Assembly (NCBI GenBank): GCA_026826555.1
Contig: JAKSZT010038599.1
Span: forward strand, 1,619,801-1,683,800
Source of the DNA: Tolypeutes matacus
Lineage: Eukaryota; Chordata; Mammalia; Cingulata; Chlamyphoridae
Direction of reading: 5' to 3'
Length of the DNA stretch: 64,000 nucleotides
Under the pieces are notes generated by a model. That model ran no database searches. It worked only from the letters and a program-made list of their open reading frames with translations, and was not told where the DNA came from. Shown here piece by piece: positions 10,747 through 20,985 of the stretch (its first letter is position 1; each line of letters begins with the position of its first letter). Position numbers and translations under genes: made by a program.

Positions 10747-11289
10747 GTCCAATATACAATGTTAGATTAGGGACATTATATCCAAAATAATATCTCCTAT
10801 TCAGAAAAAAAAAAGATAAAAACTAAAATGGGAAACACACAGCAGTAAGATTTTGTTGAATGCTTGCTGGACATTGTGATGACTCTATGCCTTGGCAGTG
10901 GAAAACATTTCTTTATTAGATACTGGATTTGCCAAATGGAAGGAACTGGACTGTCTATGTTAGCATGGCTCCATACTCTGAGAGGTATTTCCTTGCCTAT
11001 TACATTCCATATCAAGATTTAAAGTGATATTTGGGATTGTGCTTTCTCTGAAGGATTCACAACTTTCACAGTCCACTTCTTGGTTGTCTGGTGACTTTTC
11101 TAGAAGTCAAGCATCTGATTCAAAAACTTTTTTAGTCCTGACTCATTGTTTCTTTGACAATACAGTTTCCAATATAACACAGAAGTGTTCTAAATTATTT
11201 TTTTTCTTCTTTTTCAGGTTTCTAGTTATTGTCCTTAACTCTGTTTTATTTCTTTACTCTTGGCCTCAAGTGCCTCACTCTCAAGAGTG
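10747..11289. other. Unassigned intergenic sequence
   Basis: No repeat or gene recognised. Open frames at 10797-11015 (minus) and 11024-11293 (plus) have no recognisable domains. Confidence 0.5.
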
Positions 11290-11784
11290 TTAACTTGAAA
11301 GTGGTTTTAACAAAAGGCTTGGGTAAGAATACAATATCCTTACTTGAACTGTTGAAGCAAATAATAGACATTCCAGGAAGAGAGAAATGAACTAATAGAG
11401 GAGAAACACCAATTAAATAAATAATTAAAATAAGATGTCCTTGGAAATAGTAATTTCTATAAATATTTGTTAAATGATAGGTTGATTGACTGCTTCTGAA
11501 ATATTGGAAGGCACAGGACAAGTACAGTTAGAGTTCTTAAAGAAATGACCTTCAACTCAAGAATCCATAATCTAGACAAAAAATGTTATCACTTGCCAGG
11601 TTGAAAGGAAATGTGGGGTTATGCAAGAGATCCAGATAGTTTATCTCCCATTTAAACTATCTCAGGAAAACAATTTTGAAATACACAAAACAATGATACA
11701 ATAAACCAAAAAGAGAATTCAGGTTAAGAGTAAATATAGAATAAAGAAAGTAGTGAATAATAGTCTAATCTCTGCTATATTAGT

Positions 11785-12270
11785 TTTTGTTGCTCCAGCA
11801 CAAATTACTATGAGTGTAATGGTTTAAAACAACATTTTTTTTTTAACTCTCACATTTTCTGAACCCAAGAAGTCTAGACATAGCTTGGACTCAGAAAAAA
11901 ACAAGGCTGCATCTCATCTGTATTTTCATCTGAGGCTTGGTGTTCTTATCCATGCCCATGTAGCTGTTGGCTGAATTTATTTATTTGCAGCTGTAGAACT
12001 GGTGCCATCTCGGTTTTTCAAAAGCAGCTGCAGAAAAGAGGATTTTGGACCTCTAGACATGCTTTTAAAGGGCTCATCTGATTAGGTCACACCTGCCCAT
12101 ATTAATCTCCATTTTGATTAATTTATAGTAAACTGGTAAGGGAACTTAATTATATATGAAATGTTATTTCACCTCTGTCATATATTATAATACAATCAGG
12201 GTATAAAAGCCCATCATTTTGTCCATATTCTATTGGTTTAAAACAAATTACAGGTTTTACCCATACTTAA
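11785..12270 (-). mobile_element. Ancient MaLR/MLT1-like LTR (antisense)
   Basis: 'ttgttgctccagcacaaatt', 'taatggtttaaaacaac', 'gggctcatctgattaggtca' and 'gtataaaagcccatcat' are reverse-complement blocks of an old MaLR-class LTR. It interrupts the HAL1/L1-like remnant. The edges are approximate. Confidence 0.5.
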
Positions 12271-13266
12271 GGATAAGGGCTTGCATAAAGGTATTGATAA
12301 CCAGGGTTATAAATCATGAGGGATATTTTACCACATCTAATGAATAAGGTGGGGAATATTTTAAATGGGTAGTATTAATACTAACAGGGACATTGGAAAC
12401 AGAAAAAATAAATAAATAAAAAACACCTAGGAGTGGGGGCTGGGAATGATGAAGAAATATTATCACAAAAATTTCAATGGCAATAAAGAGAGAAGGATAG
12501 AAGAAATTGAGGAAAATAAAAATATTTTAAAGATCTCATCTTACTTATGTTAGATGTAGCAGTAAGGAAGAAAGATAAGGAATTTTTTGACACAAATAGT
12601 GTATCTTGTTGGGGAAAATATTTCATATTTTATTTTTAAATGATAACAGTCACATTTTTTACCTTATGGAACTAGAAAAAGGGAAAAAAACAACCATTAC
12701 TGCAAAGGAAATCTTAGTAGAATTTCCAGACCAGTTTGAATTTAAAATGATAAGAAGCTAAAAAGGAAAAGGAAGACAAAATCATTGATTAACAACTTTA
12801 TAATATAATAAAAATCAAATATATTTCATTATACTAAAAGTGAGTAAATTGAATATAATTCTTTGAAATCTGAACTGATTGATATTTTTTAAAGGGATGG
12901 GAAAAAACCACATAATACAAGACAGCACTCTTAAGGTTAAATTTGAAGGGAAAATGAAAACAGGAAAAGGCAAAATGAAAGAATTTGTGGCAATGTTATT
13001 CAAAGACCCAGCATTTACAGTTAAAAGGAATGTGAACAGGAAGACTAGATAAAGATATAAGTATAAATTTTGGTATAAGATTTAAGATACAAACATATAT
13101 GAATCAAGAAACTTAGCACTGCCTATGTAACTGTACAGTGCAAAGTGCAAACCATAAAGTAAATGATAAACTTTGGTTAGTAGCAATGCTTCAATATTAG
13201 TTCAACAAATGTACTACACTAATCTAAGATGTCAATAATAAGGGTAACTATGTGTGTGGATGCAGG

Positions 13267-13718
13267 TGTATTAGTCAGGGTTCTCTTGGAAAACAGAATC
13301 AATAGGAGATATCTGTCAATAATATGAGATTTTAAAAGAGTCTCTCACGTGTCTGTGGGGATGTACAAGTCCAGGTTCTGCAGGCAGGCTGCAAGCCAGG
13401 GGCTCCGATGAAAGTCCAATGAAAGGTCCTTGATGAGTTTCTGGGAGAAGTTGGCTGTCCAAGGACGAGCTGGGAAATTCTCCCTGAATGTTGAAATCAC
13501 TTCCCCTTTTAAGGCATTCAACTGATTGGATAAAAGCGTCACCCATTGATGATGTAATCTCCCTGATTGATGCAGATATAATCAGCCATCCATGCAGTAA
13601 ACCCACTGGTGATTGAAGTCCATAAATGCTTGTGTATTACAATTAGCCCAGTGCTTGCTGGACTAAACATCTGGACACAATTACCTGGCCGAGTTGACAC
13701 ATTAGCCTAACCATCACA
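13267..13718 (-). mobile_element. Solo LTR with perfect 5-bp target duplication
   Basis: The 452-bp segment begins TGTATTAGTCAGGGTTCTC and ends AACCATCACA on the plus strand. It is flanked on both sides by GCAGG (13262-13266 and 13719-13723). The ends match an ancient mammalian LTR class read in antisense ('gagttgacacattagcc' near 13691). The LTR sits inside the 3' region of the HAL1/L1-like element, so it is younger than that element. Open frames of 65 and 96 codons on the minus strand are inside the LTR and are not genes. Confidence 0.85.
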
Positions 13719-14164
13719 GCAGGGTTGGATGGGACTTATACTGAATTCCCTATACATTCAGTGTAATTTTTCTATAAATGTCAAACTAAAACTTCTCTAA
13801 AAATAAAGTCTAAAAAAATCTTAGCACACTATCAGCAATACTTTTCATGGAAGCAAGAAAATAACCCCCTATTTTTTTGGACACACTATTAAACTCCATT
13901 TCCCAATATCCCTTGCAATTAGATGTGGCCCTGTGATAGCATTCTAGCAAATGGAATATGAACAAAATTGATGTGTGCTACTTCTGGTGATGCCCATAAA
14001 ACTTCCAAAATGTTCACTCTTATGCTTTTGCTGAATGAGATCTAGATGCTCACAATTACCTTGACACCAAATATTGGTAAATGAAAGGTCCTTGAAAGAC
14101 CACCTAGAGGAGAGCAGGCCTGATAACCTAAATATCTACCCAGGAATATTATGTTAGCAAATAA

Positions 14165-15740
14165 TAAACGTTTTTTAATTTTTTTTTTTAATTTTTAAAG
14201 CAGCTTTAGATTACATAAATTTTACATAAAAAATAAGGGGATTCTCATATGTCCCACCCCTTCCCCCTTCCACACTTTCTCACATTAACAACATCTTTCA
14301 TTAGTGTGGTACATTTGTTACAATTGAACACATATTGAAGCATTTCTAATAGTGGTCTACAGTTCACCTTACAGTTTACACTCTACCCCTACAATTGTAT
14401 AAGTTATGAAAAAATGTATAATGGCCTGTATCCGCCATTGCAATGTGATGTAGGGCAAGTCCAATGACCCAAAAATGCCCCCATGTTACAGCTATTATTC
14501 CCTCTCCTTCCCCTCAGAAACTCTGGTGGCCACTGCTTTTATTTGTTTGTTTGTTTTTTTACCAGGAGGTCCCGGGGATCGAACCCGGGTCCCTCCATAT
14601 GGGAGATGGACTCCCAACCAGTTGAGCCACATCCGACCCCGGCCACTGCCTTTATATCAAAGATAAAAGTTCTTCCATTGCTAGAATAATAAGTCTGTAA
14701 TAGAATAATAATATCTGCTTAAGTCCATTGTTCATTTCTGAATCTTGAGGATTTGGGGATGATGATGCCCCCTCTGTTTCTAATTGGGAGGGGACTTAGA
14801 TCCCATGGGACAGATGGATGGAACTATCTTGCTTGCAGTTGCAGATACTCTCTGTTCCTTGGGATGGCCGTTATCCATTATCATCTTCTAGTTAGTTGTC
14901 CTGGGTGAGTCCAGTGAACTGGAGAGTAGGTATTACAACTCTGCTGAGATTCAGGGCTCAACCAGCACATAAACAGACTCAAGATTTAAATCTCTGAGAC
15001 AATATTTAACAAATATAGTGCTAATTTTAGGTTCAGGTAAAAGGGACAGAAAAGCCATGTGTAGGGAAACTATGAGTCTAACGCTATTACACTGTGGAGC
15101 ATAAATTCCAATATAACACCCACAGACAGGTTGCCTAATTCCTGAGCCTGTCTGCCCTGCCTTGAGTATTTAGATGTGCCTAGAGCCCTCAGGAGCCCCA
15201 CTATCTGAGGCACTGTTTACTGTGGCAGTCAATGAGATCCTGCTGAGATGTGCATAGATGTCCTCTGGAATCATCTCCCGACTCACGTTGAAATCTCTTA
15301 GCCATAAGAACTCATTTGTATTTAATATTTCCCCCTTTCAGTCAAGGTCTTTTTCCAGATGCATTACTAGTTGGTGTTTGGTAATAATCCCTAGGTGCCA
15401 GGGGGCCTCATCCCTAGAAGTCATGTCCCATGCTGGGGGGAAAGTAGTGCTTTTATATGCTGAGTTTGGCTTAGAGAGAGGCCACATTTGAGCAACAAGG
15501 AGGTTTTTAGTAGGTAACTCTTAGGCAATATATAATACTAGGCTAAGTTTCAATTTCACAAGAAAACGTTCATAAATAAATGATCAATATCAAGGGCCTG
15601 GCATAATGGTCTGTCTTCCTTCACTAGGCACTGCCCATGTACTCAGGGGATTCCTGCCATTCTAATAGAGAAAGTAGCAGGACTCCCCAGGATGGGAATT
15701 CAGTATTCTTTCAGTTATTGTGGGGGTCTCCACCCACCAA
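14165..15740 (-). mobile_element. Unclassified poly(A) retroposon, copy A (antisense)
   Basis: Read on the minus strand, this segment is collinear with 49950-51378: 'cctccttgttgctcaaatgt' and 'aagccaaactcagcatat' are identical in both, and the order of blocks agrees through the 3' end. The minus-strand 3' end (plus-strand 14165-14400) resembles the L1/HAL1 3' UTR, with 'caaatgtaccacactaatg' on the minus strand. It then runs into an A-rich tail, seen here as T-rich at 14172-14200. I see no convincing open frame. A SINE lies inside it at 14537-14640. I do not recognise the family name. Confidence 0.7.
14537..14640 (-). mobile_element. DAS-SINE (tRNA-derived, short form)
   Basis: A T-rich left end is followed by 'accaggaggtcccggggatc' and 'gaacccgggtccctccatat', then 'ccagttgagccacatccga'. 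This is the reverse complement of a tRNA-like head whose B box (GGTTCGANTCC type) and A box are still visible. The 9-base target duplication GGCCACTGC (14528-14536 and 14641-14649) bounds it, so it arrived after copy A of the retroposon was in place. Confidence 0.9.
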
Positions 15741-16235
15741 GACAATGTCCCGTGAACACTTGAACATAAACATTTATTGTGTTGAACCAATGAAACATTG
15801 AAACCTTTGGTGCAGCCTTTAAAAGATAAATCTTTTAAAAAGGAGAAAAACATCAGATGCCCTTAATTAATAATGAGAAAGAAAACATAACCACCAATAA
15901 AGATGCAAATGAATCTTAAGAAGAATACATATAACTATGTTTTAAGCAATTCAAAAATCTTGAGAAAAGAAAAAACAAAACAAAACAAAGACACCAAAAC
16001 AATAGTAACAACAACAGAAAATTAAGAAAACAACAATTATTAAATTTGACTTAAGCAAAAGAATAAAACTGTGAATAAATGATTTTCAAGAGTTAAGATT
16101 AGAAAGGTATTAGAGAACTACCATAAAATAAGTCCCAGGGTTCTCAGCTGAGTTTTCTCTTACTCTAAGGAATATAAAATAATAAAATTATTTAAATAGC
16201 AGAATATCATAATAACACACACTTCCCCAATTCAT
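15741..16235. other. Unassigned A-rich sequence
   Basis: A-rich sequence with CAAAA/CAACA runs near 15970-16020. It may include a little more of the neighbouring retroposon, but no clear match remains. Confidence 0.45.
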
Positions 16236-17560
16236 TTTATAGAAACAACATTTTTTAAATCATTTTTTTACATCACTGCATTCACAAGCAGGTGTAAGAA
16301 ATAACAAAGAGAGATCCTATGTACCTTTTCATCAGTTTCCCCCAATGGTTACATTTTGCAAAACTATAATACAATATCACATCTAGGATACTGACATCAA
16401 TACAGCCAAGATAGAGAACATTTCCATTACCATAAGGATTCCTCATGATGCCTTTTTATAGCCCCATTCACTTCCTCCCTGCAAGCACTCCATCTTAACA
16501 CTTGGAGACCACTCATCTGTACTCCATTTCTACAGTTTTGTCATTTCAAAAGTTATATAAATCCAATCATGTTTTTCACTTACATACCTGTCTGGACATT
16601 CATCCAGGTTGCTGCATGTATCATTATACTGTTCTTTTTTATTGCTCAGCCGAATTCCATGATATGAATGTATCAAAGTTTGCTTAACCATTCACCCAAT
16701 GAAGGACATCTAAGTTGTTTTAAAGTTTTTTCCATTTAAAAAAAAAGCTGCTGTGAACATTCAGATACAGTTATTTTTCAGTTTGAACATAAATTTTCAT
16801 TTCTCTGTTAAATACCCAACAGGGAAATTTCTGACTGGTATGGTAGTTGCATGCTTAGTCTTCTTAAGACACTGAAAAACTGTTTTCTAGAGTGACTATA
16901 GCATTTTACATTCCAAAGAAATGTATGAGTGATCCACTGTCATTGTATACTCACATCCTTTGGTGTTATTACTATTTTGAATTTTATCTATTCTGATATG
17001 TGTGTAGTCATATTTATTTTGGTTTTAATTTACATTTCTCTGATTGCTAATTATATTGAACATATTTTCATGTACTTATCTATATATTCCCCTCAGTGAA
17101 TTATCTCTTCATGTCTTTTGTCCATTTTTTGGTGGGATTGTTTGTTGTTTATAATGTTGAGGTTTTTTTAGTTCTCCATATTTCCTAGACTTTAGTTCTT
17201 TTTCAGATATATGTTTTTACAAATATTTTCCCTCAGTCTGTAGCTTTTCTTTTCATCCTCTTAATAGAACAAAAGTTTTTAACTTTGTTGAAGTCCAGTT
17301 TACCAAATTTCTCTTTTATGGATTGTAACTTTGATATTAAATCTAGGAACGCTCTGCCTAGTCTGGACTTTTGAAAATTTTCAATGTTTTTCTCTCAAAG
17401 CTTTGTAGTTTTGCAAATTATATTTAAATCTGTGGTCCATTTTAAGTCAAATTTTAGACTTTAGTCAAGGCACACTTTTTTTTTTGCCCATGTGATATCC
17501 AATTGTCTCCGCACTGTTTATTGCAAAGGCTATGCTTCCTCCAATGAATGGGGAATGGAT
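16236..17560 (-). mobile_element. Ancient L1M-type LINE fragment (3' part, antisense)
   Basis: Plus-strand text is the reverse complement of the L1 ORF2 end and 3' UTR. Examples are 'atgatatgaatgtatcaaag' (16661), 'aaccattcacccaatgaagg' (16687), 'tctagagtgactatagcatt' (16888), 'atttctctgattgctaat' (17034), 'gtctgtagcttttcttttca' (17237) and 'atccaattgtctccgcac' (17497). It is badly decayed; no reverse-transcriptase frame survives. The 17561-17829 stretch beyond it is unassigned. Confidence 0.85.
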
Positions 17561-17829
17561 ATGCGTAGACTCCCCATGGGATCTCCACTGACACGGTGTT
17601 GATGGTGGCACAGAAGTTACAGATTGGAAGAGATGAAAATCCTGGTTCCCTATTTGACCTTTTCTGATACCACCTCGGCGGGGGGGGGGTGGATTGTGGC
17701 TTCCCATTGTGCTGTGGGTGGTGGATGGGCCAGAGTATTTTTTGCATGTGATATTTGGCTGGAGCAGAGTTTTCTGCCATGCTAGTTTGCCAATTTTCTT
17801 ATCTTTTAACTAGAAAGAACAGGCTGTTG

Positions 17830-18836
17830 TTATGGCTATTTCATATCTGACCCACTGGTGCAGAAAATCCAGGAATATATATGAACAATCTATAAGAAAT
17901 GAAGACCAATATTCCAGAAAAAATTAAAGCATAGCTATATCTATTATTTAGTAATTTAAACCACTGTATGGCAGAATATATATCAAAATAAAATTTAATA
18001 AACATAACATAATGAAAAATATCAACCACATAGAATACAGACATAGGGATACCATCAATATTATATGAGGACTTCTTATCAATTGTTAGAAACAAATAAA
18101 TGTTCTAGTAGAAAATTATGCTCAAAGAGGAAGCATTATAACATTTATTCCTAGGATAGAAGTGCGGAAAAGGATGTTTAATAGATTGTTTAGAAATGTG
18201 AAATAATAACTTAAAAAACAACATGACAGTATCAAAGTGAAAAATATATACATCCCTTAACCAGATATCTCCCTAATAAGAATATATTCCTTATAAATAA
18301 AAGTAGCAGAATTTAAGGATATATGTTCAAATATATTTACTGCAGCATTTTTGTAGTGATACAAATACGAAAATAATATGGATCCAGCCACCAAAAAGAA
18401 TGGATAGGGACTATACCTCATAGTATGGAAGGATTTCACCAAGTAATGTTGAATACAAATGAATTTCAGGAAGATACGTATATGACATCCTTTATCATAT
18501 TACAAAAAGACAATAAACTCTGTATAGAATTATTCATATAAGCATGTGTTTAACAGACAATATGCATATTATATACTTATAAATATACATAGCCCAAATG
18601 TTTATCAGTATAGGATGAGTATTAAAAAAAGATTAAGAACACAAAGGTATTTGTTAGAATATACTCACCTTTGTTAATATAGGTTACCTTTGAAATTGGG
18701 TGAGAATGATTTCAGTGAAGTAAGAATGAGATAAGCAAAAAAATATTTTAATAAAAAAGCATGTATCAGACACTCATGTTAATTAATAAAACATGCATAT
18801 GTAGATACATATAAAGATATTTTAAAGCAAAACAAA
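17830..18836 (+). mobile_element. Decayed L1 3' fragment (sense)
   Basis: 'atttactgcagcatttttgt', then 'cccaaatgtttatcagtat' and the 18390-18480 'agtatggaagg...gaatac' zone resemble the tail of ORF2 and the 3' UTR of old L1 subfamilies. The family call rests on short blocks. A SINE sits at its right end. Confidence 0.5.
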
Positions 18837-18838
18837 TT

Positions 18839-19022
18839 TTTTTTTTTTTTTAAGATTTTATTTATTTATTCATTCATCCCCCCCTTGCTGCTTGTGCTCG
18901 CTGGGTCAGCTAACCACGCCGTGCCGGTGGGCTTGCCTTCACCAGGAGGCCCCGGGAACCAAACCCGGGGCCTCCCATATGGTAAATGGGAGCCCTACTG
19001 ATTGAGCCACAGCTGCTTCCCC
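18839..19022 (-). mobile_element. DAS-SINE (antisense) with target duplication
   Basis: Starts with a T run (reverse of the poly(A) tail) and ends with a tRNA-like head: 'ccccgggaaccaaacccggg' near 18951 is the reversed B box and 'gattgagccacagctgcttc' the reversed A-box region. The duplication GCAAAACAAATT is present at 18827-18838 and 19023-19034. Several CpG sites are still intact, so it is probably not very old. Confidence 0.9.
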
Positions 19023-19084
19023 GCAAAACAAATTATTTTACAATTTAAAATATTGAAAAGAAAAGAAATTTTAAAAAATGAAAA

Positions 19085-20470
19085 AAGTAAAAAACTAAAA
19101 AAAAAAATTATTGAATACCTACATATTCTATGGCCAATTGACTTTTAAAAAGGGTAACAAGTCCACTCATAAGAGAAAAAAATTGTCTCATCAATAAATG
19201 ATGTTGAGAAAACTGGATATCAACAACCAAAAATGAATTTGAACCCTTATCAAATACCACATACAACAACTCATTCAAAATGTATCAATGATCTAAGTAT
19301 ATGATCTAAAACCATAAAACTTTTAGAAGAAAATATAAGGAAAAGCTTCAGGACTTTCATTAGTCAGTGGAATCTTGAATGAGTAATATGTATAACAAAT
19401 GAAAAAAATAGATAAATTGTAATTCAACAAAATTAAAAAAAAACTTTTGTGCATCAAAGGACACTATCAAGAGAGTAAAAAGACAACCAGCAGAATGGGA
19501 GAAAATAGTTAAAATCATATATCTGATTATGGTTTAATATCTAGAATATATTATGAATCCTACAACTCAACAGAAAGACAAAGATCCCGATTAAAAAATG
19601 GGAAAATGACTTGAATAGACATTTCTACAATGAATATATACAAATGGACAATAATCACAAAAAGACACTCAACATCATTCAACACTAGGGAACTGAAAAT
19701 CAAAACTAAATTGAGGTACCACTCCACACTCACTAGGATGGCTCTCATTAAGCAAACAAACAAACAAAACAGAAAATAATAAAAGTTCTAATAAGAATGA
19801 GGAGAAAAAGGAATCCTTGTACATTGTTGGTGGAAATAACAAAGTGGGCAGCCACTTTTAAAAGTAGTTTGACATTTCCTCAGAAAATTAAACATATAAT
19901 TGACATATAGCCCAGGAAATCTATTCTAGGTACATACTCCAAAGAATTAAAATAGGTTCTCAAACAGATATTTTTACACCAATGTTCACAGCATCATTAT
20001 TCACAATTCTCAAAAGATGGAAGCAACATGAGTATCTATCACTAGATGAATGGATAAACAAAATATAGTATATATACACAATGGAACACTGTTCACCTGT
20101 AAAAAGAAATGAAGTCATGATACATACTACAACATGGATGATCCTTGAAACATTATGCTGAGTGAAATAAGTCAGGCAAAAGAGGATAAATATTGCATGA
20201 ATCCACTTACATGAAATAGCTAGAAATACAAATTCATGGAGACTGAAAGTAAATTATAAGGTTTTCAGGGTTAGGGGGTAGGGGAAATGGGGAGTTATTG
20301 CTTTATGAGCATAGCATTTGTGTTTGGGGTGATAAAATATTTTTGGTAATGGATGGTGGGTGATGATAGTCTAATATTGTGAATGTAACTGATACCACTG
20401 AATTTTATACCTGAAAGTGGTTTAAGTAGAAATTTTATGTTTTATATATCTTACTATAATAAAAAAAATT
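19085..20470 (+). mobile_element. 5'-truncated L1 (ORF2 end and 3' UTR)
   Basis: In sense orientation: 'atgttgagaaaactggatat' (19201), 'ccataaaacttttagaagaa' (19311), 'aatatctagaatatatta' (19535), 'acacaatggaacactgttca' (20076), 'caacatggatgatccttg' (20130), and the 3' UTR zone with 'ggtgggtgatgatag' (20355). It ends in an A-rich tail near 20462. Frames are broken, so no protein is made. It is about 1.4 kb of an originally about 6-kb element. Confidence 0.88.
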
Positions 20471-20628
20471 TAGAAAGCAAAACAATAAAATTATAGCAAT
20501 AACGTAAGTACTTGAATAAAATAGTGATTCACTCAATTCTTGTTTCCCCATGAAATATTTTCTATTGTCTCATGTATATTATTGCATTCATCTCTTATTA
20601 TGTACCTAATAAGGTAGAGAAATGCATA

Positions 20629-20705
20629 GATTGATAGGCAGGAAGATAGGTGAATAGATGATAGATAAATAGAAAATATAGATAGCTAGACAGATAAATA
20701 ATGAA
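20629..20705. repeat. Degenerate (GATA)n-like simple repeat
   Basis: Interrupted GATA/GATT/TAGA units over about 75 bases. Confidence 0.65.
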
Positions 20706-20894
20706 ATAAATTTAGAAGAGGTAGAAAAAGGTAAACGTATTAAAATGCTATCAAATTGAACATCTGGATGAAATATATGCTTGAATAGATGCCAATGTGA
20801 ATAGATATTGAAATGAGAAGGAAACTGGTAAAAATGCTTATATGTGTATGTGCATGGATGTGTGTATATGTATTCCAAGCATGTCACTCTTGCT

Positions 20895-20985
20895 GATTTC
20901 TCTCTTATGAACTAGCTGGGTGACACCATTCTATTTCGAGGAGTTTCAGTTTCCTCACCTGTATGAGTACGGGATTTGTCTAATT
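20895..20985 (+). mobile_element. MIR SINE fragment
   Basis: 'actagctgggtgacaccatt' and 'ttcagtttcctcacctgt' are the central conserved blocks of MIR. Confidence 0.65.

Larger units (their letters stand above)
11290..13815 (+). mobile_element. HAL1/L1-related LINE remnant, split by two LTR insertions
   Basis: Blocks such as 'gaccttcaactcaagaatcc' (11546), 'cacaaaaatttcaatggc' (12464), 'atctcatcttacttatg' (12532) and 'ggggaaaatatttcatat' (12611) read like the 3' body of HAL1, the L1 relative that encodes only the ORF1-type RNA-binding protein. The end ('gtactacactaatctaag' near 13210, then after the LTR 'aaaacttctctaaaaataaa' near 13788) is an L1-type 3' end. Interruptions are at 11785-12270 and 13267-13718. 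No usable ORF1 is left. Confidence 0.55.

Noticed and set aside
10524..10790. Ser-Leu / Thr-His repeat protein frames
   Set aside because: Produced by the (CT)n(CA)n microsatellite.
14556..14640. tRNA gene suggested by a B-box-like sequence in reverse complement
   Set aside because: No intact cloverleaf. A T-rich (poly-A) end and target duplication identify it as a tRNA-derived SINE. The same applies to 18839-19022, 46351-46741 and 54613-54728.
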